Source: an uncultured Cohaesibacter sp. (GTDB lineage Bacteria > Pseudomonadota > Alphaproteobacteria > Rhizobiales > Cohaesibacteraceae). Taken from it: a stretch of DNA of 64,000 nt. Below, one piece after another: positions 28,064 through 37,189 of this stretch; position 1 is the stretch's first letter; each line of letters starts with the position of its first letter. The translations under genes and the position numbers were made by a program. Under the pieces are notes generated by a model. That model saw only the letters and a program-made list of their open reading frames with translations. It had not been told where the DNA came from and did no database searches. The stretch is taken from positions 186,001-250,000 of the forward strand of contig NZ_OY759867.1 of NCBI RefSeq assembly GCF_963662805.1, written 5' to 3'.

Positions 28064-29016
28064 TCAAATTCTTTCGACGGTCAGCCAGATCAGGTCCTTG
28101 GTTCTGTAGTTTGCTTCCCAGACCTTGGCTCCGAGACGTGCGGATGCCGTCCAGATATTCTGGCAGGATCTGCCCTAGAACCGGGGCATAGAGATCCTCT
28201 GTGGTCGGGCCATACTGGATGATCAGTTTCTGGCCGGTATTCTGGGAATAGCGCATGCGGCCCGAATGGAGCTTCGCGGATCATCTCACGCCAGCCAACA
28301 GGGGAAGCGGACATGGCCGGGGTCCAAGCATACATCGACTTGCCTGTTACAACGGCATGCTCTTGAGTGACACGGAATGGAATGGATTTGAGCAGGTCTT
28401 CGCAAAGTTCGGGATTCTGTTTGGTCGCCAATTCGGCTACTGCTGTGATTCCGAGCGGTTCCCAAGTCAAACGGATATACTGGTCGCCGATCGAGCCTTT
28501 TACAAAATCCCGACCGCTTTCATAGTAGCTCTCGTCTTCTTCGGGGACGCTGTCATAGCGGAAATTCTCGCCCAGTTCCCATGGGAAATAGTGGTGTGAC
28601 CAGGAATTCAATCGGTTCACATAGCGGTTGAGGGCGATCAGACCATCACCGATTTCCTCGATGCTGGCAGACGGGAAGGCTTCGACAAGGTCGCTGGCAA
28701 ATTCGCCCAGTTTGCGAACCCCGGAATAGCCAAGGTAATTGTGATAGGCAGGGCTGAAGGAGGCGAACATGCCCGCGAGTGTTTTGGCATCATAGTCGCC
28801 GGAGCGTGCCATACGGATCATCGGGTAAAGGGTATATCCAGCATAATCGCGCATCATGCCTGCATAGATATCCAGCGTAGCAAAATACTGGCCAAACGAC
28901 CCGGCGTTATCACCGTGCTTCCCGGTGCGCACCATGCGCATCTCTTCAGGCTCTGCATCCATGGAGGCGGCAATCTGCGCCTCGATCTTCTTGATGATTT
29001 CACTGACAGTAGACAT
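28064..29016 (-). pseudogene. Two-domain protein: helical YFPWxLG domain fused to cyclophilin-like domain (frameshifted)
   Basis: About 317 residues when joined. Residues ~1-170 are an alpha-helical domain ending in NRLNSWSHHYFPWELGENF; residues ~180-317 are predicted beta-rich and match the separate 143-residue protein at 32472-32903 (ELATKQNPELCEDLLKSIPF; GQKLIIQYGPTTEDLY; KVWEANYRTKDLIWLTV). Two +1 shifts, near 28256 and 28135, are needed; the repaired frame ends with TGA at 28064-28066. It lies 35 bp downstream of an amino-acid-type ABC importer ATPase, so it likely acts on the imported compound. The domain pair recalls cucumopine/mikimopine-synthase-like proteins, but this is from memory and untested. 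Confidence 0.7.
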
Positions 29017-29051
29017 GAATTCTCCAGTTTGGGTCTTGGTGAGATTGCGGA

Positions 29052-29838
29052 TCAGGCAATCTTGGAAAGGAAATCGCGCGTCCGATCGCTGGAAGGATCG
29101 TTGAACAGCTTCTCGGGTGGGGCAGTCTCGACGATCTTGCCTTCATCGAACACCACGACGCGGTCGCTGATCTCGCGCACAAAACGCATCTCGTGGCTGA
29201 CCGCGATCATGGTCATGCCCTGGCTTGCAAGATCCTTGATCACGGAGATCACTTCGCCGACCATTTCCGGGTCGAGGGCGCTGGTGGGCTCGTCGAACAG
29301 GAACATTTTCGGGCTCATGGCAAGGGGCGCGGGCGATGGCGACACGCTGCAACTGGCCGCCGGAAAGGGCGCTCGGGTAGGAATCGAACTTGTCGCCCAA
29401 CCCGACTCGGCGCAGAAGCTCCTTGCCCCGCTCGTTGGCTTCGTCCCGCGACATTTTCAGAACACGAACCGGCGCCTCGGTGACGTTGCCAAGCGCCGTG
29501 CGATGGGGGAACAGGTTGAAACGCTGGAACACAAAGCCGATCTGGCGGCGGACCGGAGCGATCTTCTTTTCCGGCAGCGGATGCAGAAGGCCGTCTTCCC
29601 GGGCCTCGTAGCCGACAAAATCGCCGTCGACCCGGATAAAGCCCTGGCTGATTGGGTGAAGATGGTTGATGCAGCGCAGGAACGTGGTCTTGCCAGAGCC
29701 GGACGGACCGATGATGGCGACAACTTCGCCCCGCATGACATCCAGATCAACGCCTTTGACGATGGCCTTGTCACCAAAGCCCGCCACCACATTGGCGCAT
29801 TCGACAATCCTGTCCATCTTTTTTGTCTGTTGGGTCAT
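29052..29838 (-). pseudogene. Amino-acid-type ABC transporter ATPase (HisP/GlnQ-like; one frameshift)
   Basis: A polar amino-acid ABC ATPase of about 261 residues. Start at 29838 (MTQQTKKMDRIVECANVVAG) overlaps the permease stop (ATGA). Walker A GPSGSGKTTFLRCIN, Q-loop FVFQRFNLFPHRT, signature LSGGQLQRVAIARA, Walker B MFLFDEPTSALDPEM and H-loop AVSHEM are all present. One extra base in the G4 run at 29324-29327 (C4 on the coding strand) breaks the frame just after the signature motif; removing it restores RALAMSPKMF. The subfamily includes octopine and nopaline importers as well as histidine and glutamine systems, so the substrate could be an amino acid or an amino-acid-derived opine. Confidence 0.8.
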
Positions 29839-30630
29839 GGTTGAGACACTCCCATGGCGATGGTCTGTTTGCGGCTGTGTCCGAAATGGCGCTCGATCTG
29901 GAACTGGATGATGGTCCATATACCCGTGAGGACCAGATAGAAGACGGAAACACCGAGATAGACCTCGAAGCTTTTGTAGGTTGCCGATTGCATTTCCTCG
30001 GCGATGCGGAACATTTCCGGCACGGCAATCACGCTGAGTAGCGATGTGGTTTTTCAGCATCTGGTTGAACTGGTTGCCGAGAGGTGGAATGATCACGCGG
30101 ATGGCCTGTGGCAGGATGATGTGGGCCATGGTTGTGGCGGGTGACATGCCCAGCGACTTGCTGGCCTCTTCCTGTCCTTCCTCGATGGAAAGGATGCCCG
30201 CGCGAATGATCTCGCTCATATAAGCCGCTTCGTGCAGCATGAAGGTCACGATGCCTGCGACAAGCGCGCCGGGAAGATTGAACGGTCCCACATGGATCCG
30301 CGCCGGGAACAGATCGAAGCCGCCAAGCAGATAAGGTAGGCCGAAATAGATCAGCACCAGCTGCACCAGCACCGGGGTGCCGCGAAAGAAGAAAATGTAG
30401 GTTTGGTTGACCGATCGGAAGAAACGGGATCGGCTGAGACCTGCGATTGCCAGAAGGCCGCCAAGCGTGACACCGCCGAGCTGGGAAATGACAGCAGCAA
30501 TCACAGTCAGCATCATGCCTTTGAGCATCGCCGGGGAGGGCGAGAAGACAAAATGCAGAAAATAGTCGGTATCAAACATCAGGCCGGAGCCACCGTTGCT
30601 ACCGAAAAAGGCATCAAGAAAACCGGACAT
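29835..30630 (-). pseudogene. Amino-acid-type ABC permease (HisM/GlnP-like; one frameshift)
   Basis: An inner-membrane permease of about 264 residues, starting at 30630 with GGAG seven bases upstream. It has roughly five TM helices, the TYIFFFRGTPVLVQLVLIYF segment of the His/Glu/Gln/Arg/opine family and the coupling-loop motif EEASKSLGMSPATTMAHIIL followed by LPQAIRVIIPP. One extra base in a T5 run at 30050-30054 (A5 on the coding strand) shifts the frame after NQMLK; the correct continuation is TTSLLSVIAVPEMF. Only one permease is present, so it would act as a homodimer. Confidence 0.8.
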
Positions 30631-30694
30631 CCAAACACTCCAGAATGCTCCGGAACGATTTGCCTGAACCGTTCCGGAACGTATTGTCAGATAA

Positions 30695-31532
30695 TTATTC
30701 GCAAGGTTTTGTGCTGGTGCAGACGTTGAGACCTTCGCCGACGCCCCATTTGTCGATGATCTTGGTCAGCTTGCCGGACTCGGCCATGTCATCAAGCGCG
30801 GCGCGGAACGCTTTTGCCGTATCGACATCGTGTTTCGCAACGATGATGCCAAGAGTTGCCGGAGGGACCGGAGCGCCGCCGATCTCGAACTTGCCGTTGG
30901 AGCGGTTCATGAAGTAGGACAGCACGAGCGTATCGCTGACCATGGCGTCTACGCGGCCAAGATCCAGTTCCTGGAAAGCGGTGGTGTTGCCAGGATAGGT
31001 GGCGATTTCCATGACGGGCTTGCCAGCTTCGGTCAGCTTGTCATTGGCTGCCTTCAAACGGCGTTCATTGGCTGAGCCAAGCAGAACTGCAACACGTTTG
31101 CCACTGAGGTCCTCGAAAGTCGAGAGTTGATCAGGGTTGCCTTTCTTGACCAACAGGCCGGACTGTACGGACCAGTAGTCGACGAAATTGTATTTTTCGA
31201 GGCGCGTGGGGTTTTTGGAGGTCGAGGCCATGATGCCGTTGCAATGGCCGGAATCAAGTGCGGCGAAAATGCCTGAGAATGCAACGTTGAACATTTCGAT
31301 CGGCAGGTTCAGTTCTTCACCAATGCCTTCGAGCATGTCATAGGCAACGCCGGTCGGGGTCTGTCCGTCTTCGGCGATATACTGGCTCGGAGGGCTCTTG
31401 AGGTCCGAGCAAAAGATGATTTTTACCCTGATCTTTCAGTTTTGCCGGGAGGGCAATGTCAGCGGCCAGGGATGCGCTCGCGGAAAGACCGGCGACAGCG
31501 GTCAATCCGAGCATGGCAAGCCATATCTTCAT
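30695..31532 (-). pseudogene. Amino-acid-type ABC substrate-binding protein, family 3 (one frameshift)
   Basis: A periplasmic binding protein of about 279 residues with a signal peptide (MKIWLAMLGLTAVAGLSASA, cleavage after SLA). Family 3 features are IIFCSDLKSPPSQYIAEDGQ, YDMLEGIGEELNL, the LSGKRVAVLLGS hinge region and a C-terminal IIDKWGV. One extra base in a T5 run at 31420-31424 breaks the frame after DQGK. Start at 31532 begins the signal peptide; an upstream ATG would add 14 unlike residues. It heads the operon binding protein, permease, ATPase, two-domain protein. Confidence 0.8.
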
Positions 31533-31741
31533 GGTTCCAACCTTCTCGTTTGCAGGTGCAAGGGGTGATCTCATCCTCTTGCCGGTCTTGCGCCGACTTC
31601 ATGAGGAACTGTGAGTTTCAGAATGACCTGATGATAGTTGGATGGCATTTCCCGAGGGCATCCCTGAAAATCGAAAGCCACCAATATCGTTTTTCGAACG
31701 AAGGATTGAAGCCGGAAAAAGCGTAAAGGACAGTCAGAAAC

Positions 31742-31770
31742 AAAAAACGCATGCCCGTTTGGACATGCGT
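31742..31770 (-). terminator. Rho-independent terminator
   Basis: On the minus strand ACGCATG (31770-31764), a ten-base loop and CATGCGT (31753-31747) form a 7-bp stem followed directly by TTTTTTG (31746-31741 region). It ends the transcript that runs from the polyamine-type importer through the helical-domain gene. Confidence 0.8.
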
Positions 31771-31863
31771 CAAGTTCAGCCCAGACTGCTGGCAGGCAAC
31801 AATTGGAGCCGGTCAGGGAGTATCGAAACCATCGCCGGAGAGTAAGCGTCCGGTCTCGCAGTT

Positions 31864-31898
31864 CCACATTCCGCCAGGAACAAGGGCACGGAATGTGG
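31864..31898. repeat. Inverted repeat downstream of the helical-domain gene
   Basis: CCACATTCCG (31864-31873) pairs perfectly with CGGAATGTGG (31889-31898) over a 15-base loop. It lies just after the helical-domain gene on the minus strand and before the strong terminator; it may stabilise the mRNA end. Confidence 0.5.
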
Positions 31899-31926
31899 CA
31901 GAGGAAACAGGGGAACAGAAGACCCG

Positions 31927-32454
31927 TTATTCCGCAGCCTTGAGTCGTTCTGCGAAGGCACCGAATTCCGCTGGATCGTGATGCGGGAAGGCAACGCCGA
32001 GGTTCCATGGGAAATAGAAGTGGATCCAGCGGTGCAGACGGATGATATAAGTCTGCATGGAACCGGTGAGAGCGATGAAGTCCTCAAGGGTTTCGACATC
32101 ATCAATCGCTTCGATATAGGCATTGCCGAAGGCATGCAGGCGATGCAGCCCCATGTCACCCATGAACTCAAACACATTGAAGGGTTTGTGCACGAACACC
32201 TTGACGGTGGCGCGTAACTGTTCGACATCCACCGTTTTGTCATGAGCCAAACGCACGAAGCGGTAGAAGACATTGGCTCCGAACAGCATCAGAAAGCTTT
32301 CCAGATGCACCAGAATGCTGAAGACCTGCTCGCCGCTGCCTGCTCCGGTGTCCATGACACCACGGCGGAGTTTTTCAATCTCGAGCGGTTCGTCAAGCCA
32401 GATAGCATCGATTTCCGCTTCGAGTTCGGCCTGTAGTTCTTGCCATTTTTTCAT
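31927..32454 (-). CDS. Helical YFPWxLG-domain protein (stand-alone)
   Basis: A 175-residue soluble, mostly helical protein. Its second half aligns with the first domain of the fused protein at 28064-29016: RFVRLAHDKTVDVEQL against MIRMARSGDYDAKTL, and RLHRWIHFYFPWNLGVAF against RLNSWSHHYFPWELGENF. I chose ATG 32454 with AGGAG seven bases upstream; the frame is open beyond it but non-homologous. It is the last gene of the polyamine-type importer operon, 17 bp after the cyclophilin-like gene. I cannot assign a reaction. The pairing with a cyclophilin-like domain recalls cucumopine-synthase-type proteins, a lead and not an assignment. Confidence 0.7.
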   Translation of the reverse strand: MKKWQELQAELEAEIDAIWLDEPLEIEKLRRGVMDTGAGSGEQVFSILVHLESFLMLFGANVFYRFVRLAHDKTVDVEQLRATVKVFVHKPFNVFEFMGDMGLHRLHAFGNAYIEAIDDVETLEDFIALTGSMQTYIIRLHRWIHFYFPWNLGVAFPHHDPAEFGAFAERLKAAE

Positions 32455-32471
32455 GATCTTTCTCCTCACTC

Positions 32472-32903
32472 TCAGCTTTCGATCCAGTCGAGTTTTGCAA
32501 TCACAGGCACGCGGCGCGGCTGTTCGACGGTCAGTTTCCACACGGCCTGACCAAGCTTTTCAAGCGCCGGGAAGTCCTCTTCCGGGATGGCGCCAAACTG
32601 GTTGACCACGGCGGTTTCCGTAATGATGCCATAGGTGATACAGATCGACTGGCCAGGGGCGTTGAGATAGACCGACCCCTTCTGGCGCTGGACCATCTGC
32701 GGCTGACCGAGATAGACCAGACGCGACGGCATCCAGATGCCTTCACCCGATATGACCACATGGCCCATCGGGCTGGTGAGGGGCAACTGGGTGGCAATGG
32801 CCTCGACAAGCTCGGGATTGCTATCTGTTGCGAGGGCGATCCTGATGTTTATGTCAAGATCCTCGACGACAAGGCTCAGGCCCTGCTTGGGGTTCTGTGT
32901 CAT
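32472..32903 (-). CDS. Cyclophilin-like domain protein (DUF3830-like, stand-alone)
   Basis: A 143-residue protein without signal peptide. The pattern ISGEGIWMPS, then YLNAPGQSICITYGIITET, then FGAIPEEDF looks like DUF3830/cyclophilin-like proteins that often neighbour amidohydrolase and ABC importer genes. It aligns along most of its length with the C-terminal domain of the fused protein at 28064-29016. ATG 32903 has GGAAG seven bases upstream. It follows the second polyamine-type permease by 27 bp and precedes the helical-domain gene by 17 bp, so permeases and both domain proteins are probably made together. The family assignment is from motif spacing only. Confidence 0.7.
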   Translation of the reverse strand: MTQNPKQGLSLVVEDLDINIRIALATDSNPELVEAIATQLPLTSPMGHVVISGEGIWMPSRLVYLGQPQMVQRQKGSVYLNAPGQSICITYGIITETAVVNQFGAIPEEDFPALEKLGQAVWKLTVEQPRRVPVIAKLDWIES

Positions 32904-32930
32904 GGGTGTCTTCCAAATTTGCTGGTTTGG

Positions 32931-33773
32931 TTATTTCTGTTTTTGCATTCCGAGATTTCGGGCCAACTGGTCGAAATTCATCAGTTTGTTAAGGACCAGC
33001 ATGACCGCAGTTGTGGCGACGATCATGATGGTGGCGAAAACCGAGGCGATGGGGTCATAGGTCTCGGAGAGGTAGGAGAAGAACCGCATCGGGAAGGTGA
33101 CAACGTCGTTCCCGCCGATGAAGTTGATGATCACCGCTTCGTCCATCACCGACACCACCGCAAAGATGCTTGCCGCGAAAATGCCCCGGATGGAGAGTTG
33201 AAGTGTTGTGTCGAAAAAGGCGCGCATCGGGCTTGCCCCAAAGACTTGAGCGGCATTCTCCAGCGACATGTCGGCGCTGTGGAACGAGCCGATGAGACTG
33301 CGCACGACAAAGGGCAGGATGACGATGGCATAGACCACGAACACTGCTGTCATTGTGCCCAACAGCCCCAAATAGCTGATGATCGGAAGCGCAGCAAAGC
33401 CGATAACCACATTGGGTACGAACAGGGGCAACAGCACGTAATTTTCAAGCAGCTTTCTGCCACGGAACCGTCCGCGGACGATGGGCAAAGCGATGAGGAT
33501 GCCGATGATCAGCGTGAAGGCGCTGACCGTGATGGCCAGAAGCACACTGGTCCCGAGGGCCGAGATGAAGTCGGAGCGCTCCATGGCGGCATGATACCAC
33601 CGCAGCCCCAGCCCTTGCGGCGGAAAGGAAATGATGCCGCCATTGGTGAAGGAGGTTGCCACCACGATAATAATTGGTGCGACCATGAAGACGAGACCGG
33701 CAGCGAAGACGAGGGTCAGGATGAACCTGCCGGGCGTCATTGCGCTGTCCTTGCGTTTGACTGGGGCTGTCAT
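32931..33773 (-). CDS. Polyamine/opine-type ABC permease (PotC-like)
   Basis: A 280-residue inner-membrane permease with six TM helices and the coupling-loop motif MSLENAAQVFGASPMRAFFD (EAA loop). It belongs to the PotC/YdcV type. The start at 33773 (MTAPVKRKDSAM) overlaps the stop of the other permease as ATGA; the longer open frame upstream is the shadow of that gene. With the PotB-like permease, ATPase and binding protein it makes a complete importer of the class that carries spermidine, putrescine and, in Agrobacterium, opines such as mannopine and agropine. Confidence 0.9.
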   Translation of the reverse strand: MTAPVKRKDSAMTPGRFILTLVFAAGLVFMVAPIIIVVATSFTNGGIISFPPQGLGLRWYHAAMERSDFISALGTSVLLAITVSAFTLIIGILIALPIVRGRFRGRKLLENYVLLPLFVPNVVIGFAALPIISYLGLLGTMTAVFVVYAIVILPFVVRSLIGSFHSADMSLENAAQVFGASPMRAFFDTTLQLSIRGIFAASIFAVVSVMDEAVIINFIGGNDVVTFPMRFFSYLSETYDPIASVFATIMIVATTAVMLVLNKLMNFDQLARNLGMQKQK

Positions 33774-34657
33774 CGACGCCACCTCCTGCCGGTAAAGAAT
33801 TTGAGAAGAAGGCTCGAGAAGGCCATGCTCACGATCAGCAGCTGAACCGACAGGGCAGCCGCCAGAGGCCAGTTGCCACCAATCGAGCCGAAGCCGACAG
33901 AAACGCGCTGGATCACCAGACCCGACATGGAAACCTTGCCCGCGCCGAGCATGGCTGGAACGATATAAGCAGCCACATTGAGCGCGAAGCCGAACAGCAG
34001 CGAGGTAACGACACCGGGCATGGACAGCGGCAGCGTGACTGTGAAAAAGGTCCTCAGCGGAGTCGCGCCACAAACAGCCGAAGCATGCTCAAGATTGCGT
34101 GGCAGGCCCTCGATGGAGGCTAGCATGGCAAGGATCATGTAGGGCAGTGGTGCATAGATGAGACCGATGACCACGCCGGTTGCCGTGCCGACCAAAGATT
34201 CCGGTTCGCTCGTTATACCGATGGCATAGAGAAACTGGGCAATAGGGCCATTCTGTTGCAGAAGGATCTGCCAGGCAAAGATCTTGACCACGAAGGTGAC
34301 CAGAAAGACCGATACGATGATGGCGATGAAGAAGCCTTTGAAGCGACCGGCAAAGCGGGCGATGTAGAAGGCCATCGGATAGGCAATGAGAGCCGCGATC
34401 GGTGTTGCGATGACCGCATAGAGAACGCTGAGCCAGATTGCCTTCGTGTAAAGCGGAGACGTGAAGGCCTTGATATAGTTGACCATTGTGAACCCGGGCT
34501 CGAACAGCGACAGCACCGATGGCCTGAAGAAGCTGATCACCACGAGAAAGACGAGACAGGCACCGAAGACCAGAGCCATTGGAAGGCCGGGCAGGCTCCA
34601 CAGGGGCGAAGAGGCAAAGAGCCGCGAGCGCTTCTTGTTGCTGATGGCAAGAGTCAT
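33770..34657 (-). CDS. Polyamine/opine-type ABC permease (PotB-like)
   Basis: A 295-residue inner-membrane permease, six TM helices, with the EAA-type loop NLEHASAVCGATPLRTFFTV and the preceding YAPLPYMILAMLASIEGLP typical of PotB/YdcU proteins. The start at 34657 (MTLAISNKKRSRL) overlaps the ATPase stop as ATGA; an upstream ATG would add 17 residues of ATPase shadow. It pairs with the PotC-like permease downstream. Confidence 0.9.
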   Translation of the reverse strand: MTLAISNKKRSRLFASSPLWSLPGLPMALVFGACLVFLVVISFFRPSVLSLFEPGFTMVNYIKAFTSPLYTKAIWLSVLYAVIATPIAALIAYPMAFYIARFAGRFKGFFIAIIVSVFLVTFVVKIFAWQILLQQNGPIAQFLYAIGITSEPESLVGTATGVVIGLIYAPLPYMILAMLASIEGLPRNLEHASAVCGATPLRTFFTVTLPLSMPGVVTSLLFGFALNVAAYIVPAMLGAGKVSMSGLVIQRVSVGFGSIGGNWPLAAALSVQLLIVSMAFSSLLLKFFTGRRWRR

Positions 34658-35757
34658 GATTGTGCTCCGGCCTCCAGAATATGAATGTTTTCCGGCGGGA
34701 TCGAACAATGGAGCTTGTCGCCATTGGAGTAGCCACGTTTGCCGTAGGCGGTCGCCAGAATATCCTGTTCAATACCGGGGATGGACAGCGTCAGCTCGTC
34801 AAAGCTGCCACGATAGACACAGCGTGTGACCGTCGCTTCGAACCGGTTGGCGCTGTCGGCGGGTGCATCGAGCAGAATGGCTTCCGGGCGCACCATGATC
34901 GTCACTTCTGTATCCAAATCAACAGCGCTGGCTGCGACGAGGGTCATGTCGTCTGCAAGCCGATATCCTTTTTTGGTCGCAGTTGCCTCGAACAAATTCA
35001 CATTGCCGAGGAACTGCGCGCCGAAATGGCTTTTGGGCTTTTCATAGACTGCGTGCGGCTCGCCCAGCTCTTCGACAATGCCGCCATTCATGATGGCGAG
35101 CCGGCTGGACATTGCCATGGCTTCGCCCTGATCGTGGGTGACATAGAGCATGGTCATGCCGAGGCGCTGCTGCAGGTCGGAAATCTCGATGCACATCTGT
35201 TCGCGCAGCTTGGCATCAAGGTTGGAAAGTGGCTCATCGAGCAACATCACGCGCGGGCGGGACGCGACAGCGCGCGCAAGACCGATACGCTGCTGCTGGC
35301 CTCCGGATAGTTCGCCGGGGAAGCGCTGCATCATCGCACCCATGCCGACCATATCGAGGGCATTTTCCACGATGTCCTTGCGTTCAGCTTCCTTGATGCC
35401 TCGCATTTTCAGACCATAGCCAACATTCTCGAGCACGGTCATGTGCGGGAAGAGTGCATAATTCTGGAAAACCACGCCGATGTCGCGTTTGTGCGTTGGC
35501 ATGGTGGTGACATCCTTGTCACCGATGAGGATCTGTCCTGAATCCGGCGTCATCAAACCGGAAACGAGGCCGAGAATGGTTGTCTTGCCGCAGCCGCTTG
35601 GGCCGATGAGCGAAAAGAATTCGCCCGGCTTGATATGTAGCGAAAGCCGGTTGAGCACATTCCGCTCTCCATCATAGGAAAAGCTTATGTCCTTTAGCTC
35701 GATGGCTGCTGTCTGATGGGATGCAACGGTGCTGGATGTGCTCGATGGAGTGCTCAA
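34654..35757 (-). CDS. Polyamine/opine-type ABC transporter ATPase (PotA-like)
   Basis: A 367-residue ATPase with Walker A (GPSGCGKTT), Q-loop (VFQNYALFPHMTV), signature (LSGGQQQRIGLARA), Walker B (RVMLLDEP), H-loop (YVTHDQGEA) and a C-terminal TOBE-type regulatory domain (~290-367). I place the start at a TTG at 35757, with AGGA eight bases upstream; no in-frame ATG gives a sensible start, because the region before it is the hairpin after the binding-protein gene. It is coupled to the PotB-like permease by an ATGA overlap. Confidence 0.88.
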   Translation of the reverse strand: MSTPSSTSSTVASHQTAAIELKDISFSYDGERNVLNRLSLHIKPGEFFSLIGPSGCGKTTILGLVSGLMTPDSGQILIGDKDVTTMPTHKRDIGVVFQNYALFPHMTVLENVGYGLKMRGIKEAERKDIVENALDMVGMGAMMQRFPGELSGGQQQRIGLARAVASRPRVMLLDEPLSNLDAKLREQMCIEISDLQQRLGMTMLYVTHDQGEAMAMSSRLAIMNGGIVEELGEPHAVYEKPKSHFGAQFLGNVNLFEATATKKGYRLADDMTLVAASAVDLDTEVTIMVRPEAILLDAPADSANRFEATVTRCVYRGSFDELTLSIPGIEQDILATAYGKRGYSNGDKLHCSIPPENIHILEAGAQS

Positions 35758-35796
35758 CTGGATAATCCTGAATTCGCTTGTGCAGGACAAAAGGGC

Positions 35797-35820
35797 AGGG
35801 CAACCCACTTTGGTTGCCCT
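35797..35820 (-). terminator. Stem-loop between binding-protein and ATPase genes (likely partial terminator/mRNA stabiliser)
   Basis: AGGGCAACC (35797-35805) pairs with GGTTGCCCT (35812-35820) around a six-base loop; on the minus strand it is followed by GCCCTTTTG. It sits 19 bp after the binding-protein stop and 39 bp before the ATPase start, the usual place for a hairpin that makes the binding protein more abundant than the membrane parts. Confidence 0.7.
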
Positions 35821-35838
35821 GTTTCTTCTGCGGGGGAA

Positions 35839-36945
35839 TTATTGAACCGAACCGTAAAACAGCTCGGCAATGTCCTGATTGATCGGATTGAGCTTGTCCC
35901 AGGGAACGCTAACCAGATTGGAGATGGCTTCCTTGCCAAACGTCACCTTGCCGACCATCTCGTCACCAAGCTCGACGGTGGAGTTGGACGGTGCATAGAA
36001 ACCGCTTTCAGCGCAGCCCTTCTGTGCGTCATGGCTGAGGATGTAGCCGATCAGCTTTTCTGCCCAATATTTGTTGGGTGTCCGGGTGACCATGGCGGTG
36101 GAGTCGATCATGGTTGCACCTTCTTTGGGGGCAACAAAGGCGATCGGCAGGCCGGAAGCCTTGGCGAAGTTCGAGACCTGCGTATCGGTCCAGACGCCGA
36201 GTGACACACCGGCGTCGGTGAAGGCTGCGCGCGTGGTGGCCGTGTTGGTTGCAATCACTGCGAGGCGCGGTTTCATGTTCTCGTTGAGCAGTTCACCGAC
36301 CTTCTCGTATTCGTCAATGGTCGTCGGCCAGTCACCATTCAGCTCCTTGGCCATGATTGCCATCCAGGCAACGGTATTCTGGGCGTCCGGTTGGCGAACG
36401 ACGATCTTGCCCGGAGTTTCTGCCGAAACCAGATCGAACCAGGAGGTCGGCGGTTTGTCCCATTTGGTGGTGTCGTAGGCAAGGCCGAGAGAAGAGAAAT
36501 TGACGACGACGCCGTTGCGATACTTGGCCATATCGTAGACGTCCTTGAGCTCGGGGATGTTGCTCTCATCGAGATCGACAATCAGGCCCTGTGCTTCGGC
36601 GATACCGCGCTGGACCGATCCGCCAATCAGGATGTCAACCTCCGGGCTGTCACCCTCTGCCTGAAGCTTGGCAAGTGGCGGAGCCTTGGTGAGCAGTTCG
36701 ACCTTGATGCCGGTGTCTTTTTCGAACGGTTTGGCCGAATAGGTGCTGATGCAGGCCTCGAACGGGCCACCCCAGACGTTCATGACCAGCTTTTCCGGTT
36801 TTGCCGGTGCGTCCTGGGCTTCAGCAGAAGCGATGAAGCCGGTCGCAAAAACCGTTGCCAAAAGAGCGCTGTTGAGGCGCAAACTCATTTTTGCAGCGGT
36901 ACGTAGGTAATTCTGGAACCCCACTGAAGGCTTGGATCCATTCAT
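35839..36945 (-). CDS. Polyamine/opine-type ABC substrate-binding protein (PotD-like, SBP family 8)
   Basis: A 368-residue periplasmic binding protein with signal peptide (core SALLATVFATGFIASAEA) and the family-8 pattern LVMNVWGGPFEACISTYSAK, PFEKDTGIKVELL, DILIGGSVQRGIAEAQGLI. Two cysteines may form a disulfide. The start at 36945 has AAAGGG eight bases upstream; a second ATG 19 codons in would also give a signal peptide. It is the first gene of a six-gene operon: binding protein, ATPase, two permeases, cyclophilin-like and helical proteins. The substrate is unknown; the linked catabolic genes suggest a cyclic N-containing compound. Confidence 0.9.
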   Translation of the reverse strand: MNGSKPSVGFQNYLRTAAKMSLRLNSALLATVFATGFIASAEAQDAPAKPEKLVMNVWGGPFEACISTYSAKPFEKDTGIKVELLTKAPPLAKLQAEGDSPEVDILIGGSVQRGIAEAQGLIVDLDESNIPELKDVYDMAKYRNGVVVNFSSLGLAYDTTKWDKPPTSWFDLVSAETPGKIVVRQPDAQNTVAWMAIMAKELNGDWPTTIDEYEKVGELLNENMKPRLAVIATNTATTRAAFTDAGVSLGVWTDTQVSNFAKASGLPIAFVAPKEGATMIDSTAMVTRTPNKYWAEKLIGYILSHDAQKGCAESGFYAPSNSTVELGDEMVGKVTFGKEAISNLVSVPWDKLNPINQDIAELFYGSVQ

Positions 36946-37189
36946 TGCGTAACCCTTTCTAACTGTTCCCTTGATCTGTTTCGTTTGCCAGAACGACGAT
37001 TGAACGTTTGTTGTTTTTTCAGGTGATCGGGCCGACGCAAGTGCGCTTGCCCCTTGTCGCTCATGGTTGCTCTGGCTTGACAGATGGCTTCAGTAAACGA
37101 CCTAAAATGGCGGGAGAAAATATCGGAAAAAGTGAAGTGGGAAATATCAAATTCCGAATGATACAACTAATGGTGAGAGGACGTTTGTC

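Larger units (their letters stand above)
31533..31926 (-). other. Intergenic region between two importer operons
   Basis: 394 bp between two minus-strand operons. It holds a terminator for the upstream (polyamine-type) operon at 31742-31770, an inverted repeat at 31864-31898, and presumably the promoter of the amino-acid-type operon between about 31533 and 31740. Confidence 0.6.

Noticed and set aside
29143..30630. A 495-codon permease-ATPase fusion
   Set aside because: The apparent fusion comes from a single extra base in a T5 run; with that corrected, two ordinary overlapping genes appear.
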